A DNA stretch of 64,000 bases from Melghirimyces algeriensis (GTDB taxonomy: Bacteria > Bacillota > Bacilli > Thermoactinomycetales > DSM-45169): assembly GCF_900182565.1 (NCBI RefSeq), contig NZ_FXTI01000001.1:434001-498000 (forward strand). The letters run 5' to 3'. Every line of letters starts with the position of its first letter. Position 1 is the stretch's first letter. Below are positions 50,804-59,254 of this stretch, piece after piece. A program made the translations under genes and the position numbers. The notes under the pieces are model-generated. The model saw only the letters and a program-made list of their open reading frames with translations. It was not told the origin of the DNA and did not search any database.

Positions 50804-51787
50804 ATGGCGGTTATATCATATATCGATGCTGTAACTCAAGCACTGAGGGAAGAGATGCAGCGGGATGAACGCGTTTTCGTGCTGGGTGAAGATGTGGGTG
50901 TTCGCGGTGGAGTATTCCGGGCGACGGATGGTCTGATTGACACATTTGGGCCTGAACGGGTACTGGATACACCACTTACCGAGTCAGCTATTGCAGGTGT
51001 TTCGATTGGGGCATCCGTTTACGGAAAACGTCCAGTCGCAGAAATGCAGTTTGCTGATTTTATTTTACCGGCAGTAAACCAAATTATCAGTGAGGCTGCC
51101 AAGATGCGTTACCGTTCAAATAATGCATGGAATTGCCCTCTGGTTATTCGGGCGCCATACGGTGGTGGAGTGCATGGTGCACTCTATCATTCACAAAGTG
51201 TGGAGAAAATTTTTACGGGGGTCCCAGGGTTAAAGATTGTGATGCCCTCTACCCCATATGATGTAAAGGGACTGTTAAAGAGTTCCATCCGGGATGAAGA
51301 TCCTGTTCTCTTTTTTGAACATAAACGCTGTTACCGATTGATCAAAGGGGAGGTTCCTGAGGAAGATTATACGGTTCCGATTGGAAAAGCTGAGGTCAAG
51401 CGGGAGGGAACGGATGTAACCGTTATTTCCTATGGCTTAACCCTTCATTTTGCGCAGAAAGCGGCCGAGGAATTGGAAAAAGAGGGAATCAGTGTCCATA
51501 TACTGGATCTTCGTACCCTGGTTCCTTTGGATAAAGAAGCGATCCTTGAAGCGGTGGCAAAGACAGGTAAAGGTTTGATCATTCATGAGGATAACGTAAC
51601 GGGTGGATTTGGAGGAGAAATATCGGCTGTTATTGCAGAGGAAGCCTTTTTTGAACTGGATGCTCCAGTTCGTCGGCTTTGTGGTCCCGATGTTCCATCC
51701 ATGCCCTACAGTCCGTCATTGGAAAAAGAGTTTATGTTAAATCCTGAGAAAGTGACAAATGCCATTCGAGATCTAGCAGAATTTTAA
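50804..51787 (+). CDS. bkdAB: Branched-chain 2-oxoacid dehydrogenase E1 beta
   Basis: The beta chain of E1, 327 residues, with YIDAVTQALREEMQRDERVFVLGEDVG, DTPLTESAIAGVSIGASV, MQFADFILPAVNQIISEAAK, RAPYGGGVHGALYHSQSVE and the C-terminal transketolase-type domain ending RLCGPDVPSMPYS. AGGAGG lies before the ATG. It forms a heterotetramer with BkdAA. Confidence 0.96.
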   Translation: MAVISYIDAVTQALREEMQRDERVFVLGEDVGVRGGVFRATDGLIDTFGPERVLDTPLTESAIAGVSIGASVYGKRPVAEMQFADFILPAVNQIISEAAKMRYRSNNAWNCPLVIRAPYGGGVHGALYHSQSVEKIFTGVPGLKIVMPSTPYDVKGLLKSSIRDEDPVLFFEHKRCYRLIKGEVPEEDYTVPIGKAEVKREGTDVTVISYGLTLHFAQKAAEELEKEGISVHILDLRTLVPLDKEAILEAVAKTGKGLIIHEDNVTGGFGGEISAVIAEEAFFELDAPVRRLCGPDVPSMPYSPSLEKEFMLNPEKVTNAIRDLAEF

Positions 51788-51839
51788 CGATATATGAAAA
51801 TACGCCAAAACCATCAAATGCCTGGCGAGGAGGTTTAAG

Positions 51840-53096
51840 ATGGCAACGGATATTGCAATGCCCCAACTGGGTGAGAGTGTAACGGAAGGAACCATTACCA
51901 AATGGCTCAAAGAGCCAGGGGATTCCGTTTCCAAATATGAGCCTCTCTGTGAAGTGGCGACAGATAAAGTGAATGCGGAAGTTCCTGCCACGGTTAGTGG
52001 AAAGGTGACGGAGATCGTGACTGAGGAAGGAAAGACCGTGGCTGTAGGTGAAGTGATTTGTCGTGTGGAGGAAGAAGGAAAAGAGAAGGATAAAGCGGCA
52101 GCTCCGGCAGAAAAAGCGCAGACGGATCAAAAGGTTACCAAGCCTGATGTTCCGAAAGATTCAATGAAGCGCCGGTATTCGCCAGCGGTTTTGCGGTTGG
52201 CTCAGGAACATGATATTGATCTGGAACAAGTGGAGGGAACCGGAAAAGGTGGTCGGATTACCCGTAAAGATCTGCTGAAATTAATTGAATCAGGTGAAAT
52301 GGTTCCAGTTCAGGAGAAAGCTTCTCCCATATCGGAAACAAAGGCGGAGCCGGCCTCAGTTGCGCAACCCAATGAGCAGAAGACAGCTATTCAAAGGGAA
52401 GAGGGAGATGAGGAAGTCCCGCTTACCAATGTCAGAAAAACGATTGCTCAGCGCATGGTGCAGAGCAAACACGAGGCTCCCCATGCTTGGACAATGATAC
52501 AGGCGGATGTTACCGGTCTTGTCAAATTGCGCAATAAGCACAAGGATGCGTTTAAAAAAAGAGAAGGAATCAGTCTGACTTACATGCCGTTTTTCATCAA
52601 AGCGGTAGTGGATTCACTAAAGGAATTTCCTTATCTCAATTCCGCCTGGGGTGTGGATAGGATTATCCTGAAAAAGCGGATCAATATCTCTATAGCCGTT
52701 GCCACGGAGGATGCGCTCTATGTACCCGTGATCCATGATGCCGATGAAAAAAGTGTTTTGGGTCTGGCCAAAGCGATTCATCATCTGGCCGAAAAAACGC
52801 GATCCGGAACATTAACCATGGATGATTTGTCTGGAGGGACCTTTACCGTAAACAATACGGGCTCTTTTGGCTCCATTGCTTCACAACCGATTATTAACCA
52901 TCCCCAGGCAGCGATTCTCTCGATGGAGTCCATTGTAAAACAGCCAGTGATCAAAGATGAGATGATTGCGGTTCGGGATTTAGTCAATCTCTGTCTCTCA
53001 CTGGATCACCGAATTTTGGACGGTTTAATGGCTGGACGGTTTTTGCAGCAGGTGAAGAAACGTCTGGAAGCTTACAGTCCCGATACACCATTCTAA
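51840..53096 (+). CDS. bkdB: Branched-chain 2-oxoacid dehydrogenase E2 (dihydrolipoamide acyltransferase)
   Basis: The core acyltransferase, 418 residues: one lipoyl domain (1-78) with the lipoyl-lysine Lys43 in EVATDKVNAEV, a charged Ala/Lys linker, an E1/E3-binding domain (about 112-148, YSPAVLRLAQEHDIDLEQVEG), another flexible linker and the catalytic domain (about 190-418) with the active-site HRILDG. GCGAGGAGG lies before the ATG. It is the last gene of the cluster and a terminator follows. Confidence 0.96.
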   Translation: MATDIAMPQLGESVTEGTITKWLKEPGDSVSKYEPLCEVATDKVNAEVPATVSGKVTEIVTEEGKTVAVGEVICRVEEEGKEKDKAAAPAEKAQTDQKVTKPDVPKDSMKRRYSPAVLRLAQEHDIDLEQVEGTGKGGRITRKDLLKLIESGEMVPVQEKASPISETKAEPASVAQPNEQKTAIQREEGDEEVPLTNVRKTIAQRMVQSKHEAPHAWTMIQADVTGLVKLRNKHKDAFKKREGISLTYMPFFIKAVVDSLKEFPYLNSAWGVDRIILKKRINISIAVATEDALYVPVIHDADEKSVLGLAKAIHHLAEKTRSGTLTMDDLSGGTFTVNNTGSFGSIASQPIINHPQAAILSMESIVKQPVIKDEMIAVRDLVNLCLSLDHRILDGLMAGRFLQQVKKRLEAYSPDTPF

Positions 53097-53105
53097 TCCA
53101 TATAC

Positions 53106-53147
53106 AACAACCGGTTTCCATCAAGGGGAACCGGTTGTTCATTTTTG
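53106..53147 (+). terminator. Intrinsic terminator after bkdB
   Basis: An 11-bp perfect stem (53106-53116 with 53129-53139) followed by CATTTTT. Confidence 0.85.
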
Positions 53148-53181
53148 GACGTCACCTTGTGAACGGATCGGATAAATAATC

Positions 53182-53211
53182 TTGATATCAAAGCATAACA
53201 GATGGTATAAT
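53182..53211 (+). promoter_or_regulatory. Sigma-A promoter of the CarD-like gene
   Basis: TTGATA (53182-53187), 18 bases, TATAAT (53206-53211), with an extended TG (TGGTATAAT). The leader is ~65 bases. Confidence 0.7.
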
Positions 53212-53281
53212 ATTTATTTTTTAACAAACTGCCGGATTTGTGGTATCCTTATATTAAGATTTGTACAGGGGAGTGGTGATC

Positions 53282-53767
53282 TTGTTCCAAGCTGGTGAGA
53301 AGATCGTATACCCTTTATTTGGTGCGGGTGTGATTCAATCCATTGATGAGAAAGAGATTTTGGGAAAAAAGCAGCTTTATTATATTTTGAAGATGTCGAT
53401 TGGGAACATGGAAATTATGATTCCATTGGATAAAATGGAATTGTTGGGAATTCGGAAGGTTGTGGATACCAATACAATGGAAGATGTGCTGTTTCTCATC
53501 AATGAAGGTGAAGTGGATGCATCCGTTGCGTGGAATCAACGGTATCGAGCCAATATGGAGAAGATGAAAACGGGTGACATTTTCAAAGGTACCGAAGTCA
53601 TCCGCGATTTAACCCAGATCAATAGGCAAAGAACTCTTGGCGCCGGTGAAAAGAAAATGTTGGATGATGCCATGCAGATTTTGGCCAGTGAACTGGCGCT
53701 GGTAAAGGATATCGGAGAGGAAAAAGCGTCCGATCTTTTGAATCAGGTGATTTGTACAAAGGTTTAG
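53282..53767 (+). CDS. CarD/CdnL-type transcriptional regulator
   Basis: A 161-residue protein with an N-terminal RNA-polymerase-interacting Tudor-like domain (MFQAGEKIVYPLFGAGVIQSIDEKEI, about 1-60) and a helical C-terminal domain (RYRANMEKMKTGDIFKGTEVIRDL, then GEKKMLDDAMQILASEL), the layout of CarD/CdnL. Such proteins bind the beta subunit and stabilise open complexes. The start is TTG 53282, behind CAGGGGAGTGG. It is monocistronic, with its own promoter and terminator. Confidence 0.9.
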   Translation: MFQAGEKIVYPLFGAGVIQSIDEKEILGKKQLYYILKMSIGNMEIMIPLDKMELLGIRKVVDTNTMEDVLFLINEGEVDASVAWNQRYRANMEKMKTGDIFKGTEVIRDLTQINRQRTLGAGEKKMLDDAMQILASELALVKDIGEEKASDLLNQVICTKV

Positions 53768-53853
53768 ACCATCGAGGAGTAATAAGACCTGCACCAACCG
53801 CTCCCTATTGAAATCTGGAGTCGTTGGATGATCGATCGATGGAAATTGAAGCG

Positions 53854-53890
53854 AAAGCTCTTCTCTTCCTAAAGGGAGAGCTTTTTTTAT
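53854..53890 (+). terminator. Intrinsic terminator after the CarD-like gene
   Basis: An 8-bp stem (53854-53861 with 53877-53884) that runs into TTTTTTTAT. Confidence 0.8.
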
Positions 53891-53904
53891 ATCTTGTATT
53901 TTTT

Positions 53905-53925
53905 TGCAATATGCGATATATTGCA
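53905..53925. promoter_or_regulatory. Inverted repeat upstream of the GntR gene (probable operator)
   Basis: TGCAATAT, five bases, ATATTGCA: an 8-bp perfect dyad centred 38 bases before the GntR-family gene. GntR/FadR proteins commonly bind such dyads in their own promoters. Confidence 0.55.
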
Positions 53926-53952
53926 TATAACTGTTAGTGGAGGAGGGAAATC

Positions 53953-54648
53953 ATGCCGATTCCCAGTGATTTTGAGAAATATTCGCGGATATCTGCAAAG
54001 GAGCGGGTATTCCGTCAAGTTCGAGATTGGATTACCGATGGAACACTTCAGCCTGGAGAAAAAATCATTGACAAGGAATTGGCGGAAGCGATCGGTGTAA
54101 GTCGAACCCCGGTCAGAGAAGCGCTTCAGATCCTTGAATATCAAGGGTTTGTGGAAATGCAGCCCGGAAAGGAGACCAAAGTAACACAACTGAGTGACCA
54201 GGATGTTTTTCAGCTGTATCCTCCATTGGCTGCACTGGATTCTCTGGCCGTGAAGCTTGCTGTTGATCGGATCAACGAGAAGACCCTTCAGGAATTGCGC
54301 CACATCAATGAGCAGTTTTCGATCGCTGTATCAAAAAAGAATCGCAATTTGGCGCTGGAATGGGATGAGCGTTTTCACAGGATGATCGTACAAACCTCAG
54401 CCAATCCATATATTGCGGAATTCACCTCACTGTTGCATCGTCATATCCGGCGAATGAAGTTCGTCTTTTTTAATCCCTCGATGATTCCGGCAAAAGCTTC
54501 CGTGGAAGAACACCGGAAGATTATTGAAGCGCTAAATGAGAGAGACGGTGAGTCTGCCGCGCAAATGATGAAGCAAAACTGGCTTCGAGCGATGGACATT
54601 GTGGTTAATGAAATCCGAAAATCCGATGAAGAGGAACGAGAGGGATGA
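53953..54648 (+). CDS. GntR family transcriptional regulator (FCD domain)
   Basis: A 231-residue regulator: winged helix (about 14-75, ERVFRQVRDWITDGTLQPGEKI, then LAEAIGVSRTPVREALQILEYQGFV) and an all-helical FCD ligand-binding domain (about 85-218) with acidic/His metal-site residues in DERFHRMIV and HRHIRRM. The ATG follows GGAGGAGGG. It overlaps the first EamA transporter by four bases (ATGA), so it probably regulates that exporter and itself through the upstream dyad. The ligand is unknown. Confidence 0.88.
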   Translation: MPIPSDFEKYSRISAKERVFRQVRDWITDGTLQPGEKIIDKELAEAIGVSRTPVREALQILEYQGFVEMQPGKETKVTQLSDQDVFQLYPPLAALDSLAVKLAVDRINEKTLQELRHINEQFSIAVSKKNRNLALEWDERFHRMIVQTSANPYIAEFTSLLHRHIRRMKFVFFNPSMIPAKASVEEHRKIIEALNERDGESAAQMMKQNWLRAMDIVVNEIRKSDEEEREG

Positions 54649-55580
54649 AAACAAAGCGTTGGACGTATCTGTCTTTGATCATGATGGCATTTTTTTGGGG
54701 AAGTGCTTTTGCGGGCTCCAAACTGGCGGTAAATGCTGTTCCCCCTGAGGTTGCGGCTTTTTTTCGATTTGGTTTGGGAGCCTTGTTTATGCTGTTGGTA
54801 TTGTGGCTTGGAAAGGGTGAAGAAAGAAAATTGCCGCGTTCGCATTGGAGACAGGTGATCTTGCTTGGTCTCATCGGTGTTGCGGCTTACAATCTTTTGC
54901 TGTTTTCTGCCCTTTACTTTTCCCAAGCCTCTGATGGCAGCATGATTATTCCCACAACAAGCCCATTAATCACAACGGTACTGGCTGTTCTTTTTCTTAA
55001 AGAGAAGCTTATGAAAAAACAGGTATTGGGATTGGTTTTGGCGTGTTTCGGTTCTTTGGTATTTTTTTCGCAAATGGTGGTTGGTCAGTTCTCAGGAGAG
55101 CGTTTGTTTGGTGATTTTTTATTTTTATTGGCAGCTCTTTGTTGGTCGACTTATACATTGGTTGGAAATCGGGTGTTAAAACAACTGGACCCTTTTCCGG
55201 TAACTGCTTATGCGATGTTGACGGGTGCCTTGGTCCTGGGAATCATCTCCCTTCCGAAAATGGGAGAGATCAGCTGGAGTAGTTTGAGTGTGGGGTTTTG
55301 GACACTTCAAATCTATCTCGCTCTGTTTCCCAGTGTGTTGGCTAACTGGTTCTATTACCGGGGTGTACAGTCGATCGGTGCTTCCGGGTCGGCCATCTTT
55401 ATGTATATCGTACCTGTTTCCGGAATTTTATTGGCGATTCTCCTTTTAAAGGAATCCTTTACGGTTGTACAGATCGTTGGTTCCTTTCTGATGGTTTTGG
55501 GGGTCTGGTTTGTAAGTCAAAAACAAAAAACGCCGGTGTTGCGTTCTGAGGATATTTCCCTTCAGCAAAAATCCTCGTAA
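54645..55580 (+). CDS. EamA/DMT family transporter (first copy)
   Basis: A 311-residue drug/metabolite transporter with ten hydrophobic segments made of two EamA repeats (about 5-140 and 150-290). MMAFFWGSAFAGSKLAVNAVPPEVAAFFRF and LICWSTYT-like LAALCWSTYTLVG mark the repeat starts. It is translationally coupled to the GntR gene. It probably exports a small metabolite or amino acid; the substrate is unknown. Confidence 0.88.
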   Translation: MKTKRWTYLSLIMMAFFWGSAFAGSKLAVNAVPPEVAAFFRFGLGALFMLLVLWLGKGEERKLPRSHWRQVILLGLIGVAAYNLLLFSALYFSQASDGSMIIPTTSPLITTVLAVLFLKEKLMKKQVLGLVLACFGSLVFFSQMVVGQFSGERLFGDFLFLLAALCWSTYTLVGNRVLKQLDPFPVTAYAMLTGALVLGIISLPKMGEISWSSLSVGFWTLQIYLALFPSVLANWFYYRGVQSIGASGSAIFMYIVPVSGILLAILLLKESFTVVQIVGSFLMVLGVWFVSQKQKTPVLRSEDISLQQKSS

Positions 55581-55612
55581 ACATCCGTTTTACTTTTATG
55601 GGAGGGATGGGG

Positions 55613-56608
55613 TTGGCGATCAGGATTCCAAATCGCGTAAAAGGGTTTCTAATGGTGTTGAGTGCAGCGGTGTTATGGGGATCATCAGGCACCCTTGCCC
55701 AGTATCTTTTTCATGAAGAAGGAATTGAATTCGGTTGGTTGGTGATGGTTCGTCTGTTGATTTCGGGCTTTCTGTTGCTTATGATGGCATATGTTCAAAG
55801 TGGTAGGAAGAAAGTGCTGTCGCTTTGGAAAGATTCTGTTGACAAAAAGCAGATTATCATTTTGGGTATTGCCGGTATGGTGGGGACACAATATACATTT
55901 TTCGCCTCGATCGAGGCTGGCAATGCAGCCACTGCCACATTGCTTCAATATCTAGGACCAGCTCTGCTCACTGTCTGGATCGCTTTTCGTTTGCGCCGGA
56001 TGCCAAGAGCAGGGGAGTGGATGGCAGTAGGGTTTGCTTTGATCGGGACATTTTTCCTGGTGACAGGAGGCAATCCATCAACATTGTCCATTTCACTGCC
56101 CGCTCTTCTTTGGGGCTTGGCGTCCGCTGTGGGACTTGCTTTCTATACACTCTATCCATCCCGACTATTAAATCAGTGGGGAGCAGGGATGATTGTGGGG
56201 TGGGCCATGTTCATCGGTGGGCTGGCATTGATGTTTATTCACCCACCATGGTCCGTGGATCTGGCAGGGTGGGAGTTGAAGACCTATGTTTGGATCGCTG
56301 TGGTCGTATTTTTGGGAACATTGCTTCCTTTTTTTCTGTATTTGGACAGTCTTCGTTATCTTCGCCCCTCAGAGACGGCTCTTCTCTCCTGTGCAGAGCC
56401 TCTGACTGCGGCAATAGTGGCTGTCTGGTGGCTGGGGGTTCCCTTTGGTTTCCCGGAATGGTTGGGAGCATCCTTTATCATTGGGACGGTGGTGCTTTTG
56501 TCCCTGATGGAAGAGCATTCGAAATCGGAGGTACCTGTATCTGACAATAGCAAGAAGCCATTTTGCAAAGAGAATGGGCAAGGGATTGAAGGATCAATGG
56601 ACGTATAG
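55613..56608 (+). CDS. EamA/DMT family transporter (second copy)
   Basis: A second ten-TM EamA transporter, 331 residues. VLSAAVLWGSSGTLAQYLF opens repeat one and LLWGLASAVGLAFYTLYP repeat two. It resembles YcxC/YdeD-type proteins and is not a close copy of its neighbour. I start at TTG 55613, six bases behind GGAGGG; the ATG at 55598 lies upstream of that site. The hydrophilic C-terminal ~30 residues (EEHSKSEVPVSDNSKK...) are an extra tail. Confidence 0.85.
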   Translation: MAIRIPNRVKGFLMVLSAAVLWGSSGTLAQYLFHEEGIEFGWLVMVRLLISGFLLLMMAYVQSGRKKVLSLWKDSVDKKQIIILGIAGMVGTQYTFFASIEAGNAATATLLQYLGPALLTVWIAFRLRRMPRAGEWMAVGFALIGTFFLVTGGNPSTLSISLPALLWGLASAVGLAFYTLYPSRLLNQWGAGMIVGWAMFIGGLALMFIHPPWSVDLAGWELKTYVWIAVVVFLGTLLPFFLYLDSLRYLRPSETALLSCAEPLTAAIVAVWWLGVPFGFPEWLGASFIIGTVVLLSLMEEHSKSEVPVSDNSKKPFCKENGQGIEGSMDV

Positions 56609-56703
56609 GTGTCTCTAAAGAATTGTTGAATGGTTTTAAAGAAGCTGGGTTCCAGCTTATCTTTAGCGGAATGATTAAATATGTTGAGGCTGGTACATAA
56701 AAG

Positions 56704-56812
56704 TCGGCTTTCCAAGGAAAGTCGATGAGACTGCTGACAAAGATAAATAAGAGACGGATATCTCCCTTCACCACTTTGTCATGAACCTCGTCGGCTTTCC
56801 AAGGAAGGTCGA
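56704..56812 (+). repeat. Two near-identical hairpins 87 bases apart
   Basis: A 22-base hairpin at 56704-56725 recurs with one change at 56791-56812. The second copy is followed by TATTTTTTT and can act as a terminator for the EamA genes. Between them GACAAAG (56736-56742) pairs with CTTTGTC (56773-56779). The arrangement might be a remnant of a mobile-element end; no transposase was recognised. Confidence 0.5.
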
Positions 56813-56819
56813 TATTTTT
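56791..56819 (+). terminator. Terminator after the EamA genes
   Basis: The second hairpin copy (56791-56812) followed by TATTTTTTT. Confidence 0.65.
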
Positions 56820-56832
56820 TTGATAAAAAAAG

Positions 56833-56864
56833 TCCAAGGCTTGCTTTTAACTGCAAGCCTTGGA
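56833..56864 (-). terminator. Terminator of the DUF2759-like gene (minus strand)
   Basis: A 12-bp perfect stem (56833-56844 with 56853-56864) followed on the minus strand by ACTTTTTTT. Confidence 0.85.
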
Positions 56865-56876
56865 TTGAATCCTGTT

Positions 56877-57047
56877 TTATTGGATTCCTACCAACTCGTC
56901 ATAAATGGCGAGAAGGGTGACACCGATCGTGGCGATGGTGAACATACTGCTGAGTATGAAGCCGGATTTGTTACCCGACCGTTTGTTATTCAGGGTACCC
57001 ACGACGGCAAGAATACTGATAAAGATGAGGATAATGGTCATGTACAT
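56877..57047 (-). CDS. Small membrane protein, DUF2759-like
   Basis: A 56-residue protein: MYMTIILIFISILAVVGTL (first membrane segment), a short basic loop NNKRSGNKSG, then FILSSMFTIATIGVTLLAIY (second segment) and DELVGIQ. AGGTGA lies six bases before the ATG and a strong terminator follows, so it is a real gene. Length and two-segment form with a VGT turn recall the DUF2759 family of Bacillales; function unknown. Confidence 0.65.
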   Translation of the reverse strand: MYMTIILIFISILAVVGTLNNKRSGNKSGFILSSMFTIATIGVTLLAIYDELVGIQ

Positions 57048-57267
57048 TCTCTTTCACCTGCTTTCTGCATTTCACTGTGATTCCGCATTTACGCGGCAGG
57101 CAACAAGCAGGAGGAACCGTACCTGCTTAGCCTTTCCGCTCTCCATGTTCAGTATACTGTCCGATTCTGAAGAAGGGCAAGACCCTAGTATGGGATCTTT
57201 GCGGATCAGGAGAGGAATGGGGAAAGAGCCTCATGGGAAAAAGGCAAATGGTACGGAATTGTGAACA

Positions 57268-57360
57268 TTAGAAGAAGGCGAGAGAACTCGTAATCAGCGT
57301 GGAAATCACCAGTGTAAAGATGATGACATAGACAACCATTTTGATCCATGTTGGTTGCAT
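57268..57360 (-). CDS. prli42: Prli42-like stressosome-associated miniprotein
   Basis: A 30-residue single-pass membrane peptide. It starts MQPTWIKMVVYVIIFTLVIS and ends TLITSSLAFF. The K-x-VVYxxI...STL pattern and length match Prli42, the membrane anchor that links the stressosome to the membrane in Listeria and is conserved in Firmicutes. AGAGGTGAT lies six bases upstream of the ATG at 57360, a strong ribosome site. It stands alone on the minus strand, divergent from the mutase operon. Recognition rests on 30 residues, so it needs a family search to be certain. Confidence 0.65.
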   Translation of the reverse strand: MQPTWIKMVVYVIIFTLVISTLITSSLAFF

Positions 57361-57590
57361 CAAAAATCACCTCTAAATGATTATTTTATCTGAGAGCGAA
57401 TAGCCTGTCCATCGACTTAAAAAGAAAATGGGAAATGGTGATGGTTATAGAATTGGCAACATTGCCTGTTTCTCACAGATGTATGATGAAAAGCGACTAA
57501 GGAGTGAATTTTTGATATATTAAGTATGATAGCCCTTTTAATTTCTTTCTGTGGATTAGAAAAAATAGAATCGAATGGAGGGGAGAGCTG

Positions 57591-59237
57591 TTGAATAAAT
57601 CATTTGACGAAATGTACCGGGAATGGACAGAAAAAACCCTTCAGCTCCTTGAAAAATACCCGGAACAAAAAGATCGTTTTGAAACACTCTCCGGTATTGA
57701 AGTGAACCGTCTGTATACATCACATAACGAACAGGATATGGAGAAAATCGGATTTCCGGGTGAATATCCTTATACCCGTGGAATCCGACCCACCATGTAT
57801 CGTTCCCGCAACTGGACCATGCGTCAGTATGCGGGTTTCGGTTCCGCTACGGAAACCAACAAACGCTTTCGGTATCTGTTGGAGCAAGGACAGACTGGGC
57901 TTTCCGTAGCCTTTGATTTACCCACCCAAATTGGATACGACTCCGATGATCCCATGGCTCAAGGAGAAGTGGGTAAGGTTGGAGTCGCCATCGATTCCCT
58001 GGAGGATATGGAGCGCCTTCTAAAGGGGATTCCACTGGATCAAGTAAGCACTTCGATGACGATTAATGCTCCGGCTTCCGTTCTTTTGGCCATGTATATC
58101 GCGGTTGGAGAAAAGCAAGGGGTACCGGTGGAAAAACTGACCGGAACGATTCAGAATGACATACTGAAGGAATATATTGCACGGGGAACGTATATTTTCC
58201 CGCCGAAATCTTCTATGCGATTGATTACGGACATTTTTGCCTATTGTGCAGAATGTGTTCCAAAGTGGAACACCATCAGTATCAGTGGATATCATATTCG
58301 TGAAGCAGGGTCGACTGCGGTCCAGGAAGTCGCTTTCACCCTGGCAAACGGAATTGCTTATGTTCATGCTGCGATGAAAGCCGGATTGGAAGTGGAACGG
58401 TTTGCGCCAAGACTTTCGTTCTTTTTCAATGCCCACAACCATTTCTTTGAGGAAGTGGCCAAGTTTCGTGCATCCCGGCGTTTATGGGCCCGGATTATGA
58501 AGGAGAGATTTCAAGCATCCAGCCCCCGTTCCATGCAACTTCGCTTTCATACCCAAACCGGAGGGTCTACATTAACTGCACAGCAGCCGGATAACAATGT
58601 GGTTCGGGTAACCCTGCAGGCTTTGGCAGCGGTGTTGGGGGGAACGCAAAGTCTTCACACCAATGCAAGGGATGAAGCATTAGCGCTTCCAACCGAAGAA
58701 TCCGCAAGGGTGGCTTTGCGCACGCAGCAAATCATCGCCCATGAAAGTGGTGTAACCCACACCGTGGACCCTTTGGGAGGGTCATGGTATGTGGAGTGGC
58801 TGACAGATGAGATTGAAAAGCGAGCGCTCTCTTATATTGAGCGAATTGATGAGATGGGAGGAGCAGTTGCAGCAGTGGAACAGGGTTATATGCAACGGGA
58901 GATTCAACATGCAGCATTGGAAACCCAACGGAAAATTGAATCCGGGGAAGAGGTGTTGGTCGGGGTAAATCGCTATCGTTTGGAAAATGAACAACAGCCT
59001 GATTTATACCAAGTCGATCCCCTACTTGCCAAAGATCAGGTCAAACGGCTGAACGCTCTGCGTGGCAAACGTGACGGTGAAAAGGTAACAGATTGTCTTG
59101 CAGCGTTGAAACGGGGAGCGGAAAGCGATGAAAATTTGATGCCATATATCCTTGATGCTGTGCGAGCCTACGCGACAGTGGGAGAGATCTGTCATGCGCT
59201 TCGGGACGTTTTCGGTGAATATCGGCCATCAATATAA
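57591..59237 (+). CDS. Methylmalonyl-CoA mutase, large (catalytic) subunit
   Basis: The substrate-binding TIM-barrel subunit of a split B12-dependent mutase (548 residues, with no cobalamin domain). GIRPTMYRSRNWTMRQYAGF, GLSVAFDLPTQIGYDSD, GTIQNDILKEYIARGTYIFPP and SLHTNARDEALALPTEESARVALRTQ are the family landmarks. Tyr80 (RQYAGF) and Arg198 (IARGTY) correspond to the Tyr/Arg pair that binds the methylmalonyl carboxylate in Propionibacterium; isobutyryl-CoA mutases have Phe/Gln. The start is TTG 57591, seven bases behind GGAGGGGAG. It is the first gene of a mutase-epimerase-carboxylase operon. Confidence 0.93.
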   Translation: MNKSFDEMYREWTEKTLQLLEKYPEQKDRFETLSGIEVNRLYTSHNEQDMEKIGFPGEYPYTRGIRPTMYRSRNWTMRQYAGFGSATETNKRFRYLLEQGQTGLSVAFDLPTQIGYDSDDPMAQGEVGKVGVAIDSLEDMERLLKGIPLDQVSTSMTINAPASVLLAMYIAVGEKQGVPVEKLTGTIQNDILKEYIARGTYIFPPKSSMRLITDIFAYCAECVPKWNTISISGYHIREAGSTAVQEVAFTLANGIAYVHAAMKAGLEVERFAPRLSFFFNAHNHFFEEVAKFRASRRLWARIMKERFQASSPRSMQLRFHTQTGGSTLTAQQPDNNVVRVTLQALAAVLGGTQSLHTNARDEALALPTEESARVALRTQQIIAHESGVTHTVDPLGGSWYVEWLTDEIEKRALSYIERIDEMGGAVAAVEQGYMQREIQHAALETQRKIESGEEVLVGVNRYRLENEQQPDLYQVDPLLAKDQVKRLNALRGKRDGEKVTDCLAALKRGAESDENLMPYILDAVRAYATVGEICHALRDVFGEYRPSI

Positions 59238-59254
59238 TAAAGGAGTGAAAGAAT

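Noticed and set aside
56592..56700. A 35-codon frame after the second EamA gene (product ends IKYVEAGT)
   Set aside because: It reads like protein but has no start or ribosome site, and I could not assign it to any family; possibly a gene remnant, not strong enough to list.
56905..57264. A 119-codon plus-strand frame opposite the DUF2759-like gene
   Set aside because: It is antisense to a small gene with a good ribosome site and terminator, and its own start has no site.
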